Assembly (NCBI GenBank): GCA_016935295.1
Contig: JAFGRF010000204.1
Coordinates: 1 to 12,855, forward strand
Source: Caldifarciminota bacterium
Lineage (GTDB): Bacteria > Hydrothermota > Tepidihabitantia > Tepidihabitantales > Tepidihabitantaceae
Reading direction: 5' to 3'
Length of the DNA: 12,855 bases
Below are positions 1 through 7,969 of the stretch, in pieces. The position numbers were made by a program, and so were the translations under genes. Within the stretch, counting starts at the first letter, position 1; each line of letters opens with the position of its first letter. The notes under the pieces are model-generated. The model did no database searches and was not told where the DNA came from. It saw nothing but the letters and a program-made list of their open reading frames with translations.

Positions 1-95
1 CCCTAGCGATGCAATAGCGGACTCGAATAATCCGGAAGCCAGTTGTCTGGACAGCGACGGACGAACGGACGATGACGCGGAGACGATGGCTGTTC

Positions 96-124
96 TTGCA
101 CCGGGAAGTAGGTGTATATAGAAT
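96..124 (+). promoter_or_regulatory. Sigma70-like promoter of the C25 protease gene
   Basis: A -35 box TTGCAC (96-101, preceded by C) and a -10 box TAGAAT (119-124) are separated by 17 bases. The predicted transcript starts near 131, giving a leader of about 30 bases that contains the GGAGG ribosome site at 154-158. It resembles five other promoters in this window. Its position means that a GTG at 112 cannot be the start codon, since it lies inside the promoter spacer. Confidence 0.6.
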
Positions 125-153
125 CCTCTATTGAGCTGGCAACAACCATCTTT

Positions 154-158
154 GGAGG
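154..158 (+). promoter_or_regulatory. Ribosome binding site that sets the TTG start of the protease
   Basis: GGAGG lies four bases upstream of TTG 163. From that codon the protein begins MKRALVLLAFAPALLLAG, a classic signal peptide. The same GGAGG-4-TTG arrangement occurs before the PLP enzyme at 11396. Confidence 0.65.
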
Positions 159-162
159 CTTC

Positions 163-3100
163 TTGAAGAGAGCTCTAGTTCTTCTTGCTTTTGCACCGGC
201 CCTCCTGTTGGCCGGAACCGTAACCTACACGCTAAACACGAGCCCGGCGTCGGTCCGGCTCTCGACGTACAACGGGTACGACGTTGTCGAGCTGCCGCAG
301 GGCGCGGTCTCTCCTGACCCGGGCAAGCCGTCCCTGCCCGAGGTCGCGGTCACGCTTGCAGTCCCTTCGGACGCGCACGTGACCGGTGTTTCCGTCACGC
401 CGCTTTCGACGACCGAGCTGGGTGTGTACAACGTAGTTCCTTCCCAGCCTGCCTATCCCCTCTCGAAGTCCGAGCCCGCCTGGGTCGGGCCTGAACCTCA
501 GGTCTATTCGTCCGACGCCGCTTTCCCCGAAAGCGCCCTGCTCGGCTATCACTCCGGCTCGGCCGCCGGCTTCAGGGTCGTTTCGGTCCGGGTTTCGCCG
601 TTCTCCGTGAAGCCGGCTTCGGGCCGGCTATCGCTGAACACGAAGCTGAGGGTGAAAGTGGACTATTCGGACGGAAAGGCCAGGACCACGCTGACCCCGG
701 CGCAGCGCGACCGGGCTTTGGCTGGTCTTCGCTCGCTGGTCCAGAACCCCGAGGACCTGGAGCGGTTCGCGCCGACCTCATCGAGGACCGGACTGCCCGA
801 CATCGCCTATCTCATCATCACGACCGACGGGCTCGCGCCGGAGTTCGTGCCGCTCGCCGAGTACCGCACCAGCCGCGGCCTGCGCACGGAAATCCGGACA
901 ACCGAGTGGATCAGCCGCAACTACGAGGGCCGCGACCTGCAGGAAAAGACCCGCAACCTCATCCGCGACTACTTCGACAACCGCGGCCTCTCCTACGTGC
1001 TCCTGGCCGGTGACAATGACGAGGTGCCGTCGCGCCGCATCCGGGTGGTCGTGGGACAGGAGACCGGCAACATCCCGAGCGACCTCTACTTCGGCGACCT
1101 GGACTACTCCTGGGACTCAAACCAGAACGACCTGTTCGGCGAGATGTCGGACTCGATTGACCTGTATGCCGACGTCATCGTCGGCCGCGCCCCGGTCGAC
1201 CGCGCCGCGCAGGTGCAGAACTTCATCGCCAAGGTCAAGACCTATGAGGGCAACCCGGCGACCGACTACATCAAGCGAAGCCTGCTCCCCTCGGGCTGGC
1301 TCTGGAAGTCAATCGGCTACCATGGCCGGTTCGTGAATGACTCCATCGCCGGCCTGACTCCGGCCGGCTGGACCGACGTGAAGCTGGAGAACCCGCCGAA
1401 CTCCCAGGCAGTACAGGATTCGTTCGACCACGGGTTCGCCCTGTTCGACCCGGCCGGCCACGGCAACTCCGCCGGCGTCTACCACGAAAACGGCACGCCC
1501 ATCTACTTGAGCGGCAACGCCTCCCAGCAGCAGAACCGCCGGCGCTACTCCATCATGACCTCGCTCGCCTGCACGCCCGGCGACTTCGAGGCCGAAGACT
1601 GCATCGCCGAAGTAGCGCTCAACTGCGATTCGGCCGGCTGCATCGGCGTGATGATGAACTCGCGCTACGGCTGGGGCACGCCGCCCTCAATGGGCCCGTC
1701 CGAGAAGCTCTGCGTCCGGTTCTACGACGAGCTGTTCAATTCGCAAGAGTATGTCATCGGCGTCACCCACAGCCGGTCGCGCGAGGCATATGCGGCCCCG
1801 GCCCGCTACGACGCGCTCTGGCGCTGGTGCATGACCGAGTTCAACCTGCTCGGCGACCCGGCAATCGACATCTGGACCGAGGCACCGGGCCAGCTCACAG
1901 TTGCGGCCGCTGATACGATTCTGACCGGCGGCCAGGACCTGTCGGTCGTGGTGACGCCGGCCTTCGCCGGCGCGCTGGTCTGCGCATGGAAGGGCAGCGA
2001 GGTCTTCGCCACCGGCCGGACCGATGGCTCGGGTCACGCAACGCTCGCAATCCACCCGGCCACCCCCGGCGAGCTCGAGCTGACCGTTACCGGCCACAAC
2101 TACCTGGCCGGTGTCAAGACCGTGGCGGTAAAAGCCGGCTCGCCCGAACCGTTTGTGACGTTCGGCCGCGTCCGGATCGACGACGCGGGCCAGTACAACC
2201 CGAACAACATCCTCGAGCCGGGCGAGACCGCGAACCTCATCCTGACCGTCGCCAATATCGGCACCGGCCCGGCCGACAACGCCAGCGTCGTTGTGGAAGT
2301 CACGAGCGGTCGCGGCTCGCTGCCGGATTCGACCGCGGATTTCGGCACCATCCCGGCCGGCGATTCCGCAACAGCGTCGAGTCTCACAATCACAGCTGAC
2401 CCCGGCGCCCAGCCCGGCTCAGGCCTGGAGTTACACGCCTCGGTCTCCTCCGGCAACTCGGAATGGGACCTGACATTCGAGGTGGTGCTCGGCTACCCGG
2501 GCCGCATCTGTGCCGAAATCGACACCGGCAAGGTCGCCCTGACCGTCACCGCCCGCGGCACCATCGGGTTTGACCGCGAGATTGGCAGCGCCGGACGGGG
2601 ATTCCGTTTCCCGCAAAGCGACACGTCGTCCCTCCACTCAGCGAGTTTCTGCCTCACCGACAGCCCTGAATACGTCGCCGACCGGTTCTACAGCCTGACC
2701 GAGGGCTACGATGCCGACTGGCGGCTCGCCGAGAGCGTACACGCCCGGGCGCCGCTCTGGAACGCCGACGAGTACATCACGGCTGCTTTCGACGACGGCG
2801 GCCACTCGAACTCGCGCAACGTCCTGGTCCGACAGCACGCGATCGGTCTCGACGACCCGGGCAACGATGACTGGGTCATCCTCGCATACGACGTGCACAA
2901 TGGCGGGAGCGAGGCCATCGGCGCTCACGCCGCCGTCCTTGCCGACTTCGACGTCGTGGCCACCGACCGGCTGCACGACATCGCCTGCACCGACGCGGGT
3001 CAGGCAACCGCCTTCATGCGGAACGTGCTTTCGCGGAACCGCTGGTGCGGGATCAAACTGCTGACCCACGAAGCCGCGGTCCGGCTCGCGTGCATCGACC

Positions 3101-3627
3101 ACGAGCGCTACGTCTACCCTGACTCCGGCCTGAGCGAGGAGATGAAGTACCGGATTATGACCGGCCAGCTTGGCGTACCGAACTCGGACCGGCCCTACAA
3201 CTGGTCGGTTGCGGTCTCAACCGGCCCGCTGACCCTGCCGCCGGACGAAGACCGGCGCGTCGCTTTCGCGTTCGTCGCGGCCGCTGACTCGGCGACCTAT
3301 CTCGACGCCTGCCAGCGGGCCCAGGACTGGTACGACGCAAACGTAGGCGTGGCCGAAGCAAGCCCCAGGCTGCGGGCCGCAGGCTTCAAGCTCAGGGCAT
3401 TCCCGAACCCGGCAGCCAATACTCTCAACATCAGCTTCTCCTCTCGCCTTCCTTCTCCCTTCTCGCTGCGCCTCTACGATGTCCAGGGCCGGCTGGTCCA
3501 TTCGTCATTCGGACTTCGGAATTCGTCATTCCGGCTCGACCTTCGGTCCTTGCCGGTCGGCGTCTACAGCCTGCGCTTGACGTCGGGCCACGAGACCGTC
3601 ACTCAGCGCGTGGCCGTCGTGCGCTGA
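163..3627 (+). CDS. Secreted gingipain-like C25 cysteine protease with T9SS-type sorting domain
   Basis: A large secreted peptidase of family C25 (clan CD), predicted to be exported across the inner membrane and then carried to the surface by a type IX-like system. Seen from the TTG start (1154 residues): signal peptide about 1-18; propeptide-like region to about 210; caspase-like domain about 211-575, with a GHG histidine at 433 and the cysteine of SLACTPG at 470 as the likely catalytic pair; an Ig-like domain about 577-655; a CARDB/NEW3-like domain about 667-750 (motif EPGETANLILTVANIG); an unrecognised domain of about 300 residues; and a C-terminal sorting domain from about 1075 with the typical FPNP, LRLYDVQGRLV and LPVGVYSLRL blocks. 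TTG 163 is chosen over GTG 112 because of the GGAGG site and the clean signal peptide. The sorting domain contains repeat-derived DNA. A terminator follows, so the gene is probably monocistronic. Family assignment is firm; substrate is unknown. Confidence 0.9.
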   Translation: MKRALVLLAFAPALLLAGTVTYTLNTSPASVRLSTYNGYDVVELPQGAVSPDPGKPSLPEVAVTLAVPSDAHVTGVSVTPLSTTELGVYNVVPSQPAYPLSKSEPAWVGPEPQVYSSDAAFPESALLGYHSGSAAGFRVVSVRVSPFSVKPASGRLSLNTKLRVKVDYSDGKARTTLTPAQRDRALAGLRSLVQNPEDLERFAPTSSRTGLPDIAYLIITTDGLAPEFVPLAEYRTSRGLRTEIRTTEWISRNYEGRDLQEKTRNLIRDYFDNRGLSYVLLAGDNDEVPSRRIRVVVGQETGNIPSDLYFGDLDYSWDSNQNDLFGEMSDSIDLYADVIVGRAPVDRAAQVQNFIAKVKTYEGNPATDYIKRSLLPSGWLWKSIGYHGRFVNDSIAGLTPAGWTDVKLENPPNSQAVQDSFDHGFALFDPAGHGNSAGVYHENGTPIYLSGNASQQQNRRRYSIMTSLACTPGDFEAEDCIAEVALNCDSAGCIGVMMNSRYGWGTPPSMGPSEKLCVRFYDELFNSQEYVIGVTHSRSREAYAAPARYDALWRWCMTEFNLLGDPAIDIWTEAPGQLTVAAADTILTGGQDLSVVVTPAFAGALVCAWKGSEVFATGRTDGSGHATLAIHPATPGELELTVTGHNYLAGVKTVAVKAGSPEPFVTFGRVRIDDAGQYNPNNILEPGETANLILTVANIGTGPADNASVVVEVTSGRGSLPDSTADFGTIPAGDSATASSLTITADPGAQPGSGLELHASVSSGNSEWDLTFEVVLGYPGRICAEIDTGKVALTVTARGTIGFDREIGSAGRGFRFPQSDTSSLHSASFCLTDSPEYVADRFYSLTEGYDADWRLAESVHARAPLWNADEYITAAFDDGGHSNSRNVLVRQHAIGLDDPGNDDWVILAYDVHNGGSEAIGAHAAVLADFDVVATDRLHDIACTDAGQATAFMRNVLSRNRWCGIKLLTHEAAVRLACIDHERYVYPDSGLSEEMKYRIMTGQLGVPNSDRPYNWSVAVSTGPLTLPPDEDRRVAFAFVAAADSATYLDACQRAQDWYDANVGVAEASPRLRAAGFKLRAFPNPAANTLNISFSSRLPSPFSLRLYDVQGRLVHSSFGLRNSSFRLDLRSLPVGVYSLRLTSGHETVTQRVAVVR
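3500..3541 (+). repeat. Two-copy 21-base tandem repeat inside the sorting domain
   Basis: The 11-base word attcgtcattc occurs at 3500-3510 and again at 3521-3531, giving a 21-base period (seven codons) that encodes HSSFGLR then NSSFRLD. The codons used (TCA, CTT, AAT) are unlike the GC-ending codons of the surrounding gene. A pyrimidine-rich tract lies just upstream at about 3434-3467. It reads like a short dispersed repeat absorbed in frame into a variable loop of the domain. Confidence 0.6.
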
Positions 3628-3646
3628 GCCGGTACAACTCCACCGG

Positions 3647-3676
3647 GCCGCCCGCGTCTGCGGGCGGCTTGCTTTT
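3647..3676 (+). terminator. Intrinsic terminator of the protease gene
   Basis: A perfect 9-bp stem, gccgcccgc (3647-3655) with gcgggcggc (3660-3668), closes on a four-base loop and is followed by ttgctttt. It begins 20 bases after the protease stop and separates that gene from the paralog pair downstream. Confidence 0.85.
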
Positions 3677-3710
3677 CCCAAAGTTGACAACGCCGAGGCC
3701 CGCTCATAAG

Positions 3711-4733
3711 ATGCAGACGGTGGAAGCAACGTACCGCGCTCTACTCGTGCTCCTGGTTCTGCTTGCGCTGGCGACGGCAGCGTCGGCGCAGGAGCCGGTG
3801 GTCATAAGGCTGAACGACGCGGTCGGCGATACTATCGACCGGGCCGAGCGCGACAGCTTCAGCCTGTTTCCAAACACCGCCGGGTTCGAGCAGGCAGCAG
3901 TCCTCGAGCTCCCCGGCCCCGAGATACTGGCCGAAGTCACGCTCGCACAAGGAGACTCGTCGCGACACATCTTCTACCGGCTCGAGCCGAACCAGTTGGA
4001 GAGAATACGCTTCCTTGTTAACAGCCGGGATATCGTAGCCGCGCAGCTCGATTCCGACTCCGGCGCGGCACAGGCGCTCGCAGCCTTCTGGCAGGAACTC
4101 GAGGAGCATCCGCTGCGAAGCATCGCCGGCGAGCCGGCGACCGCGGACGAACCGCCGGTGCCGAAGGCCACGGCCGAGAGCCGATTCAGCTACGCCCTGC
4201 ACGGCGCCACGTTGGGTTCCGTTGTCGGCGGTTGCATCGGGGCATACGCGGGCTACACGCTCGAAGTGCCGGGACACTTCGAGGAACAGCAGTGCTGCGA
4301 TATCTGGGTCTCGCCCCGCTACAGCGTTGACCTGCCCATAGTCATGGCCACCTCAATCGGAGCAACGGCGGTCGCCGGCGTCGCCGGATACGCAATCGGC
4401 GCTGCTCAGGACCGCAGGCCTGCACCGGTCCGGCTCGAAAGTGAAGGAAACGAGTGGCGCATCGGCTGCGCTGGCGCCGGCGTCCTGCCCGCCATCGGAC
4501 TCGGGATTCTCGCCTACGCCGCAGCCAGGGGAACGATGTTCGGGAGAGAGCGTGATTGGACCTACACAATCGAGAACGACCCGGACGGCTGGTCAGCCCT
4601 GCCGGCGGTACTGACCGGCCTCTGCGTGTCGGTCGAGGTAGTCACCATCAGTTACCAAATCGGCCGCATGATTGACCGCCGGAAGGCAAAGGAGGCTGAG
4701 GCCCGGCAACGGGCGCTCGGGCGTGAACCATGA
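3711..4733 (+). CDS. Hypothetical exported membrane protein, first of a tandem paralog pair
   Basis: Function not recognised. From ATG 3711 (340 residues): signal peptide 1-26 ending ATAASA|QEP; a soluble region about 27-160 with blocks VGDTIDRAERDSFSLFPNTA and QLERIRFLV; then four hydrophobic segments near 164-184, 208-232, 252-272 and 297-320, the first with a GxxxGxxxG glycine zipper (G165, G169, G173); and a charged tail rich in K, R and E. A CC pair at 195-196 lies in the loop between segments 1 and 2. The next gene shares this whole plan and overlaps it by four bases. No good ribosome site precedes ATG 3711. A consensus TTGACA at 3684 and a weak TAAGAT at 3707-3712 could instead drive a leaderless message starting at the in-frame GTG 3720, which would shorten the protein by three residues. 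A periplasmic N-domain anchored by a small helical bundle is inference. Confidence 0.75.
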   Translation: MQTVEATYRALLVLLVLLALATAASAQEPVVIRLNDAVGDTIDRAERDSFSLFPNTAGFEQAAVLELPGPEILAEVTLAQGDSSRHIFYRLEPNQLERIRFLVNSRDIVAAQLDSDSGAAQALAAFWQELEEHPLRSIAGEPATADEPPVPKATAESRFSYALHGATLGSVVGGCIGAYAGYTLEVPGHFEEQQCCDIWVSPRYSVDLPIVMATSIGATAVAGVAGYAIGAAQDRRPAPVRLESEGNEWRIGCAGAGVLPAIGLGILAYAAARGTMFGRERDWTYTIENDPDGWSALPAVLTGLCVSVEVVTISYQIGRMIDRRKAKEAEARQRALGREP

Positions 4734-5731
4734 GACCGACAAGACTGGCGGGAACTCTGCTTCTGACGGCCGCCCTATGTCTGGCCGAGGAAGCCACCGT
4801 CCTCCAACTGCGAAGCGCGGTCGGCGACACCATCAGCCGGGCCGAGCGCGACAGCTTTCATCTGTTCCCCAATACCGCGAGTTTCCGGCATGCGGTGATG
4901 CTGCAACTACCCGGTTCGCTGCACTTCGCCAAGATTGCGCAGGCAGACGGCGACTCGCTGCTGCAGGTCTACTATCGAATCATGCCCGGCCAACTGGAGA
5001 GGATTCGCTTCCTCATTGACTATCGTGACTTCATGGCCGAACAGCAGAAAGTCGACTCGACGATTGCGCCCAGCCTGAAAGCCTTCTGGCGGGAGATCGA
5101 GGCCCATCCGCTGCGTGACATCTCGGGGCCGAATGTCATATCCGGTCCCGACGAATCGCCCCCCCATCCGTCGCTGTTGTCCGAGAACCGGTATCACATG
5201 ACGGTGCTGGGAGCGACAGCCGGGTCCGCGCTCGGCGGCTGCGTCGGATCCTGGGCCGGCATCAAGGTCACGGGCGAAGCTGCCGCGACCAACTGCCTCG
5301 AACAGAACATCAGGGTGCCTGTGTACTCGGTCAGTCATCCGGTTTTCTGGACCACGGCCTGCTGCCTGACCGCGCTCGGTACGACCGGAGGCTACGTGGC
5401 AGGCGACAGGCTCGACCGCACGCGCCCCGCGACGCTCCCGCTGCCGGACGAAGACAAGGAGTGGCGCACAAGCTGCGCCATCGGCGCGGCAATACCGGCA
5501 CTTGCCGCCGGCGCAGGCTTCTTTCTGCTCGCCGGGCCGCTTCACTACGGAAGGACCGATTTGCTGGGCGATATGCCGGACGACCGCTCGGCCCTGACCA
5601 TTCTGCCGATGGCGCTGACCGGAGTCTGCATCGCGGTGGAGATCACGACCATCGGGTACTACATCGGACGCATCATCGATCGCCAGAACGCAGAGAAAGT
5701 GGAGAAGAAGCGCCGGGAATCGGGCCGCTAG
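4730..5731 (+). CDS. Hypothetical exported membrane protein, second of a tandem paralog pair
   Basis: A 333-residue paralog of the preceding gene, starting at ATG 4730 inside its stop (ATGA overlap), so translation is probably coupled. Seen: a signal-like segment about 4-19; conserved blocks VGDTISRAERDSFHLFPNTA (31-50) and QLERIRFLI (88-96); AFWREIEAHPLRDISG (118-133), matching the sister's AFWQELEEHPLRSIAG; hydrophobic segments near 158-178, 205-225, 248-268 and 290-313; and a basic tail. C189 sits in the loop where the sister has a CC pair. The last block, TTIGYYIGRIIDRQNAEK, mirrors TISYQIGRMIDRRKAKE in the first gene. Retention of both copies suggests a hetero-oligomer, which is inference. 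The stop codon shares CTAG with the convergent hutI. No family name can be given. Confidence 0.75.
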   Translation: MRPTRLAGTLLLTAALCLAEEATVLQLRSAVGDTISRAERDSFHLFPNTASFRHAVMLQLPGSLHFAKIAQADGDSLLQVYYRIMPGQLERIRFLIDYRDFMAEQQKVDSTIAPSLKAFWREIEAHPLRDISGPNVISGPDESPPHPSLLSENRYHMTVLGATAGSALGGCVGSWAGIKVTGEAAATNCLEQNIRVPVYSVSHPVFWTTACCLTALGTTGGYVAGDRLDRTRPATLPLPDEDKEWRTSCAIGAAIPALAAGAGFFLLAGPLHYGRTDLLGDMPDDRSALTILPMALTGVCIAVEITTIGYYIGRIIDRQNAEKVEKKRRESGR

Positions 5732-6942
5732 AACTGACGGTGGACGACCCGTCCGCCGTAAATTGTCATCCAGACAGGGTTGTGTCCCAATCGGTAGACG
5801 ATGTGACGGTAGTCCGGCACGTCGGTAACGACGACATCCGCAGCCTTGCCCGGCTCAAGCGTCCCGATTTCTGAATCGAGCTGCAATGCCCTTGCGGCAT
5901 TAACCGTGATTCCGCTCAGCGCCTCCTCGATTGTCAGACCGTAGTGGAGACAGCCGAACTGGGCAGTCAACGGCTGGGCAAGCATAGGGCAGGAACCGGG
6001 ATTGAAGTCGCTGGCGAGCGCCATAACGATGCCGAGGTCACGCATCTTGGCCACCGGCGGCTTGTGCGCCGCGCGCAGGAAGAAACAAGTGCCGGGCAGC
6101 AGCACCGCCACCACGCCGGCCTCGGCCATGGCCTCCAGACCCGCGTCCGACGGCCGCAGCAGGTGGCTGGCCGATGCCGCGCCGACCCGGGCCGCGACCT
6201 CAGCCCCGCCCGATGCTTCGATCTCGTCGGCGTGAATGGTGGGAACAAGACCGTGCTTCTTGCCCGCTTCGAGTATGCGCGTGCTCTCGGCCGCGTTGAA
6301 GACGAAATCCTCGCAGAAAACGTCGCAGAAACGCGCGAGTCCGGCTGACGCGACCGCCGGTATCATCTCTGTTTCCAGACGCTTTATGTACACGTCCTTG
6401 GGAGTACGCTTGGGCACGCTGTGCGCGCCGAGAAATGTCGGCACGACCCGGCAGAAGCCCAGTTCCCCGAGCCGGCGTGCAACGCGTAGCATCCGCAGCT
6501 CGACCTCGGTATCGAGCCCGTAGCCCGACTTCGCTTCGACCGTGGTCGTACCCCAAGCCATCATCTCGTGCAGCCGCTCAAGGGCGCGGTTGTACAGCTC
6601 GTCCTCGGTCGCCAGCCGGGTGTGAATCACGGTGGATAAAATCCCGCCTCCGGCCTGGGCGATTTCCTTGTAGGTCCTACCCGCGAGCCGCATCTCGAAC
6701 TCATTCTGACGCCAGCCACCAAACACGAGGTGGGTGTGGGGGTCGATGAAGCCCGGCAGCACGACCCTGCCGTGGCAGTCCACTTCGGTCTCGCCCTCAG
6801 CCGCGGACAGTGGATGGTCGGCCACCTCGACAATCCTGCCCTCCCGAATTCTGATCGCACCATGCTCGACGATCCCCAGGCCGCTGCCGGCCATCGTCAG
6901 TATCTGCGAGCAGTCAGTGAGGAGCATTCCGGTATCGGTCAT
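5728..6942 (-). CDS. hutI: Imidazolonepropionase
   Basis: A metal-dependent amidohydrolase of histidine degradation that hydrolyses 4-imidazolone-5-propionate to N-formimidoyl-L-glutamate in the cytoplasm. The 404-residue length is normal for the family. Seen: the first metal site DPHTH (H69, H71) followed by the family signature LVFGGWRQNEFEMRLAGRTY; AKSGYGLD (137-144); HADE (H237, E240) as metal and catalytic residues; SH260; and SDFNPGSCP with the metal aspartate D312. No other hut gene lies in the window. ATG 6942 has no ribosome site but stands 6 bases after a TATAGT -10 box, so the message may be leaderless; ATG 6927 (residue 6) is an alternative and gives a more family-like N-terminus. 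The gene runs convergently into the preceding paralog with a shared CTAG stop and no room for a terminator. Confidence 0.93.
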   Translation of the reverse strand: MTDTGMLLTDCSQILTMAGSGLGIVEHGAIRIREGRIVEVADHPLSAAEGETEVDCHGRVVLPGFIDPHTHLVFGGWRQNEFEMRLAGRTYKEIAQAGGGILSTVIHTRLATEDELYNRALERLHEMMAWGTTTVEAKSGYGLDTEVELRMLRVARRLGELGFCRVVPTFLGAHSVPKRTPKDVYIKRLETEMIPAVASAGLARFCDVFCEDFVFNAAESTRILEAGKKHGLVPTIHADEIEASGGAEVAARVGAASASHLLRPSDAGLEAMAEAGVVAVLLPGTCFFLRAAHKPPVAKMRDLGIVMALASDFNPGSCPMLAQPLTAQFGCLHYGLTIEEALSGITVNAARALQLDSEIGTLEPGKAADVVVTDVPDYRHIVYRLGHNPVWMTIYGGRVVHRQF

Positions 6943-6948
6943 CGCAAG

Positions 6949-6976
6949 ACTATACGTGGGGCGGTCTGGTGTTCAA
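6949..6976 (-). promoter_or_regulatory. Promoter of hutI
   Basis: On the minus strand TTGAAC (6976-6971, preceded by C) and TATAGT (6954-6949) are 16 bases apart. The expected transcription start, about 7 bases past the -10 box, falls on the A of the hutI ATG at 6942. Confidence 0.65.
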
Positions 6977-7107
6977 GTCTGCCACTGCCGCCCGGATGGC
7001 TTGATTCTGCCGCGATGCGAAGTCTCGGCAGAGCAGTGACTTCCCGGTGGCTGGCTCTTCCTTCGGACTGCCGACACCCTTCACCTTCCAGCCGGAGTCT
7101 AAATTAG

Positions 7108-7112
7108 GGAGG
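7108..7112 (+). promoter_or_regulatory. Ribosome binding site of the PlsC-like gene
   Basis: GGAGG lies 8 bases before TTG 7121 and only 2 bases before TTG 7115, so the downstream TTG is the better start. The 178-base gap 6943-7120 also holds the hutI promoter and an imperfect hairpin at 7006-7032; I see no convincing forward promoter in it. Confidence 0.5.
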
Positions 7113-7120
7113 AATTGGCG

Positions 7121-7915
7121 TTGACTGAGACCGGTTACAGCACTTCAGAGCGACCGCACTCCGGCCGGAACCTGATGCACAGACTGCGGCTGCACCGCCC
7201 TGGGCCTCCACTTCAGAAGACAGAACGGATGAGGACTACCGCGCTCACACGCCTGAAGCGCCTCATTCTCATCATCTACGGCCTGTGCATAAGGGTCAGG
7301 GTGCAGGGACATACCGGTGTCGTGACACCACTCAAACGCGGATTCATAGTCGCCGCAAATCACCTTAACGGTGCCGATTCGCTCATCCTCCAGGTTGCGC
7401 TACACACGAGGCTCTTTTTCGTCGCATCCCGGCGGTGGTTCGTTGGACCGGTCTCCCGGTTCATCATGTGGCACCTGTGCGACACCATCCCGGTTGAGTC
7501 CGGAGATGCAATGGGTAGCCTGGCCGGTCTGCGCCATTGCATCCGCGCCTTGAAATCAGGCGGCAGTATCGGCATCTATCCAGAGGGCGTTTTCAACCGG
7601 CATGGTCGCCCCGCCCGCGTTCGAAACGGCGCCGCCTATCTCTCCATTCGGACCGGCGCCCCGATTCTGCCGGTCTACATCAGGAACCTCAAACTCGACA
7701 CCGAAGTCATCGGCACGAACCGCCCCATCGAGTGCTGGACCGGATTCCTGTCGGTGGTCGAGAACCTGTTCAACGTGGGGATTGAAATCGTCGTGGGTGA
7801 CCCGATCCTGCCGAACGATACGCCGGACCAGAAACCGGAAGCACTACGTCCCGAAGTACGGCGCATCAACGGTGAGTTGGAACGAGAGTTTGCCCAGCTT
7901 GCCGCCTACCGCTAG
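7121..7915 (+). CDS. 1-acyl-sn-glycerol-3-phosphate acyltransferase family protein (PlsC-like)
   Basis: A membrane-associated acyltransferase expected to move an acyl chain to a lysophospholipid or a related acceptor. From TTG 7121 (264 residues) the family blocks are in order: NHLNGAD (the HX4D catalytic motif, H81 and D86), a central VASRRWFVG block, GIYPEGVFNRHG (acceptor-binding, usually FPEGTRS), and GAPILPVYI. A hydrophobic stretch at about 46-55 could anchor it. The first 36 residues are rich in R, H and S and are not typical of the family; ATG 7229, which opens MRTTALTRLKRLILI, is a family-like alternative start but has a poorer ribosome site. The best start is therefore uncertain. 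It is divergent from hutI and convergent with a lipoprotein gene. The exact acceptor cannot be told from sequence; hemolysin-type or ornithine-lipid acyltransferases share the fold. Confidence 0.85.
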   Translation: MTETGYSTSERPHSGRNLMHRLRLHRPGPPLQKTERMRTTALTRLKRLILIIYGLCIRVRVQGHTGVVTPLKRGFIVAANHLNGADSLILQVALHTRLFFVASRRWFVGPVSRFIMWHLCDTIPVESGDAMGSLAGLRHCIRALKSGGSIGIYPEGVFNRHGRPARVRNGAAYLSIRTGAPILPVYIRNLKLDTEVIGTNRPIECWTGFLSVVENLFNVGIEIVVGDPILPNDTPDQKPEALRPEVRRINGELEREFAQLAAYR

Positions 7916-7969
7916 AGTCCGAGGCTTCCAGGAGACACGCCCGTTGCCCGAAGCCGAGCTGGGTCGCTT

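Noticed and set aside
112..162. GTG 112 as start of the protease, adding 17 residues
   Set aside because: It lies inside the promoter spacer and spoils the signal peptide; GGAGG then TTG 163 is far better.
3684..3712. Ordinary promoter (TTGACA plus TAAGAT) for the paralog pair
   Set aside because: The -10 box is poor and the transcript would start after ATG 3711; kept only as a possible leaderless case with GTG 3720, not listed as a promoter.
4907..5545. 212-codon open frame antisense to the second paralog
   Set aside because: GC-rich shadow: Arg/Gly-rich composition, no ribosome site, no recognisable domain, and the sense gene is clearly conserved with its sister.
7006..7032. 7-bp stem with a 13-base loop upstream of the PlsC-like gene
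   Set aside because: Short stem, large loop, no U tract and no motif; likely chance in GC-rich DNA.
7916..7969. Bidirectional terminator between convergent PlsC-like and lipoprotein genes
   Set aside because: Only a 5-bp gaagc/gcttc match is visible, with no U tract on either strand.
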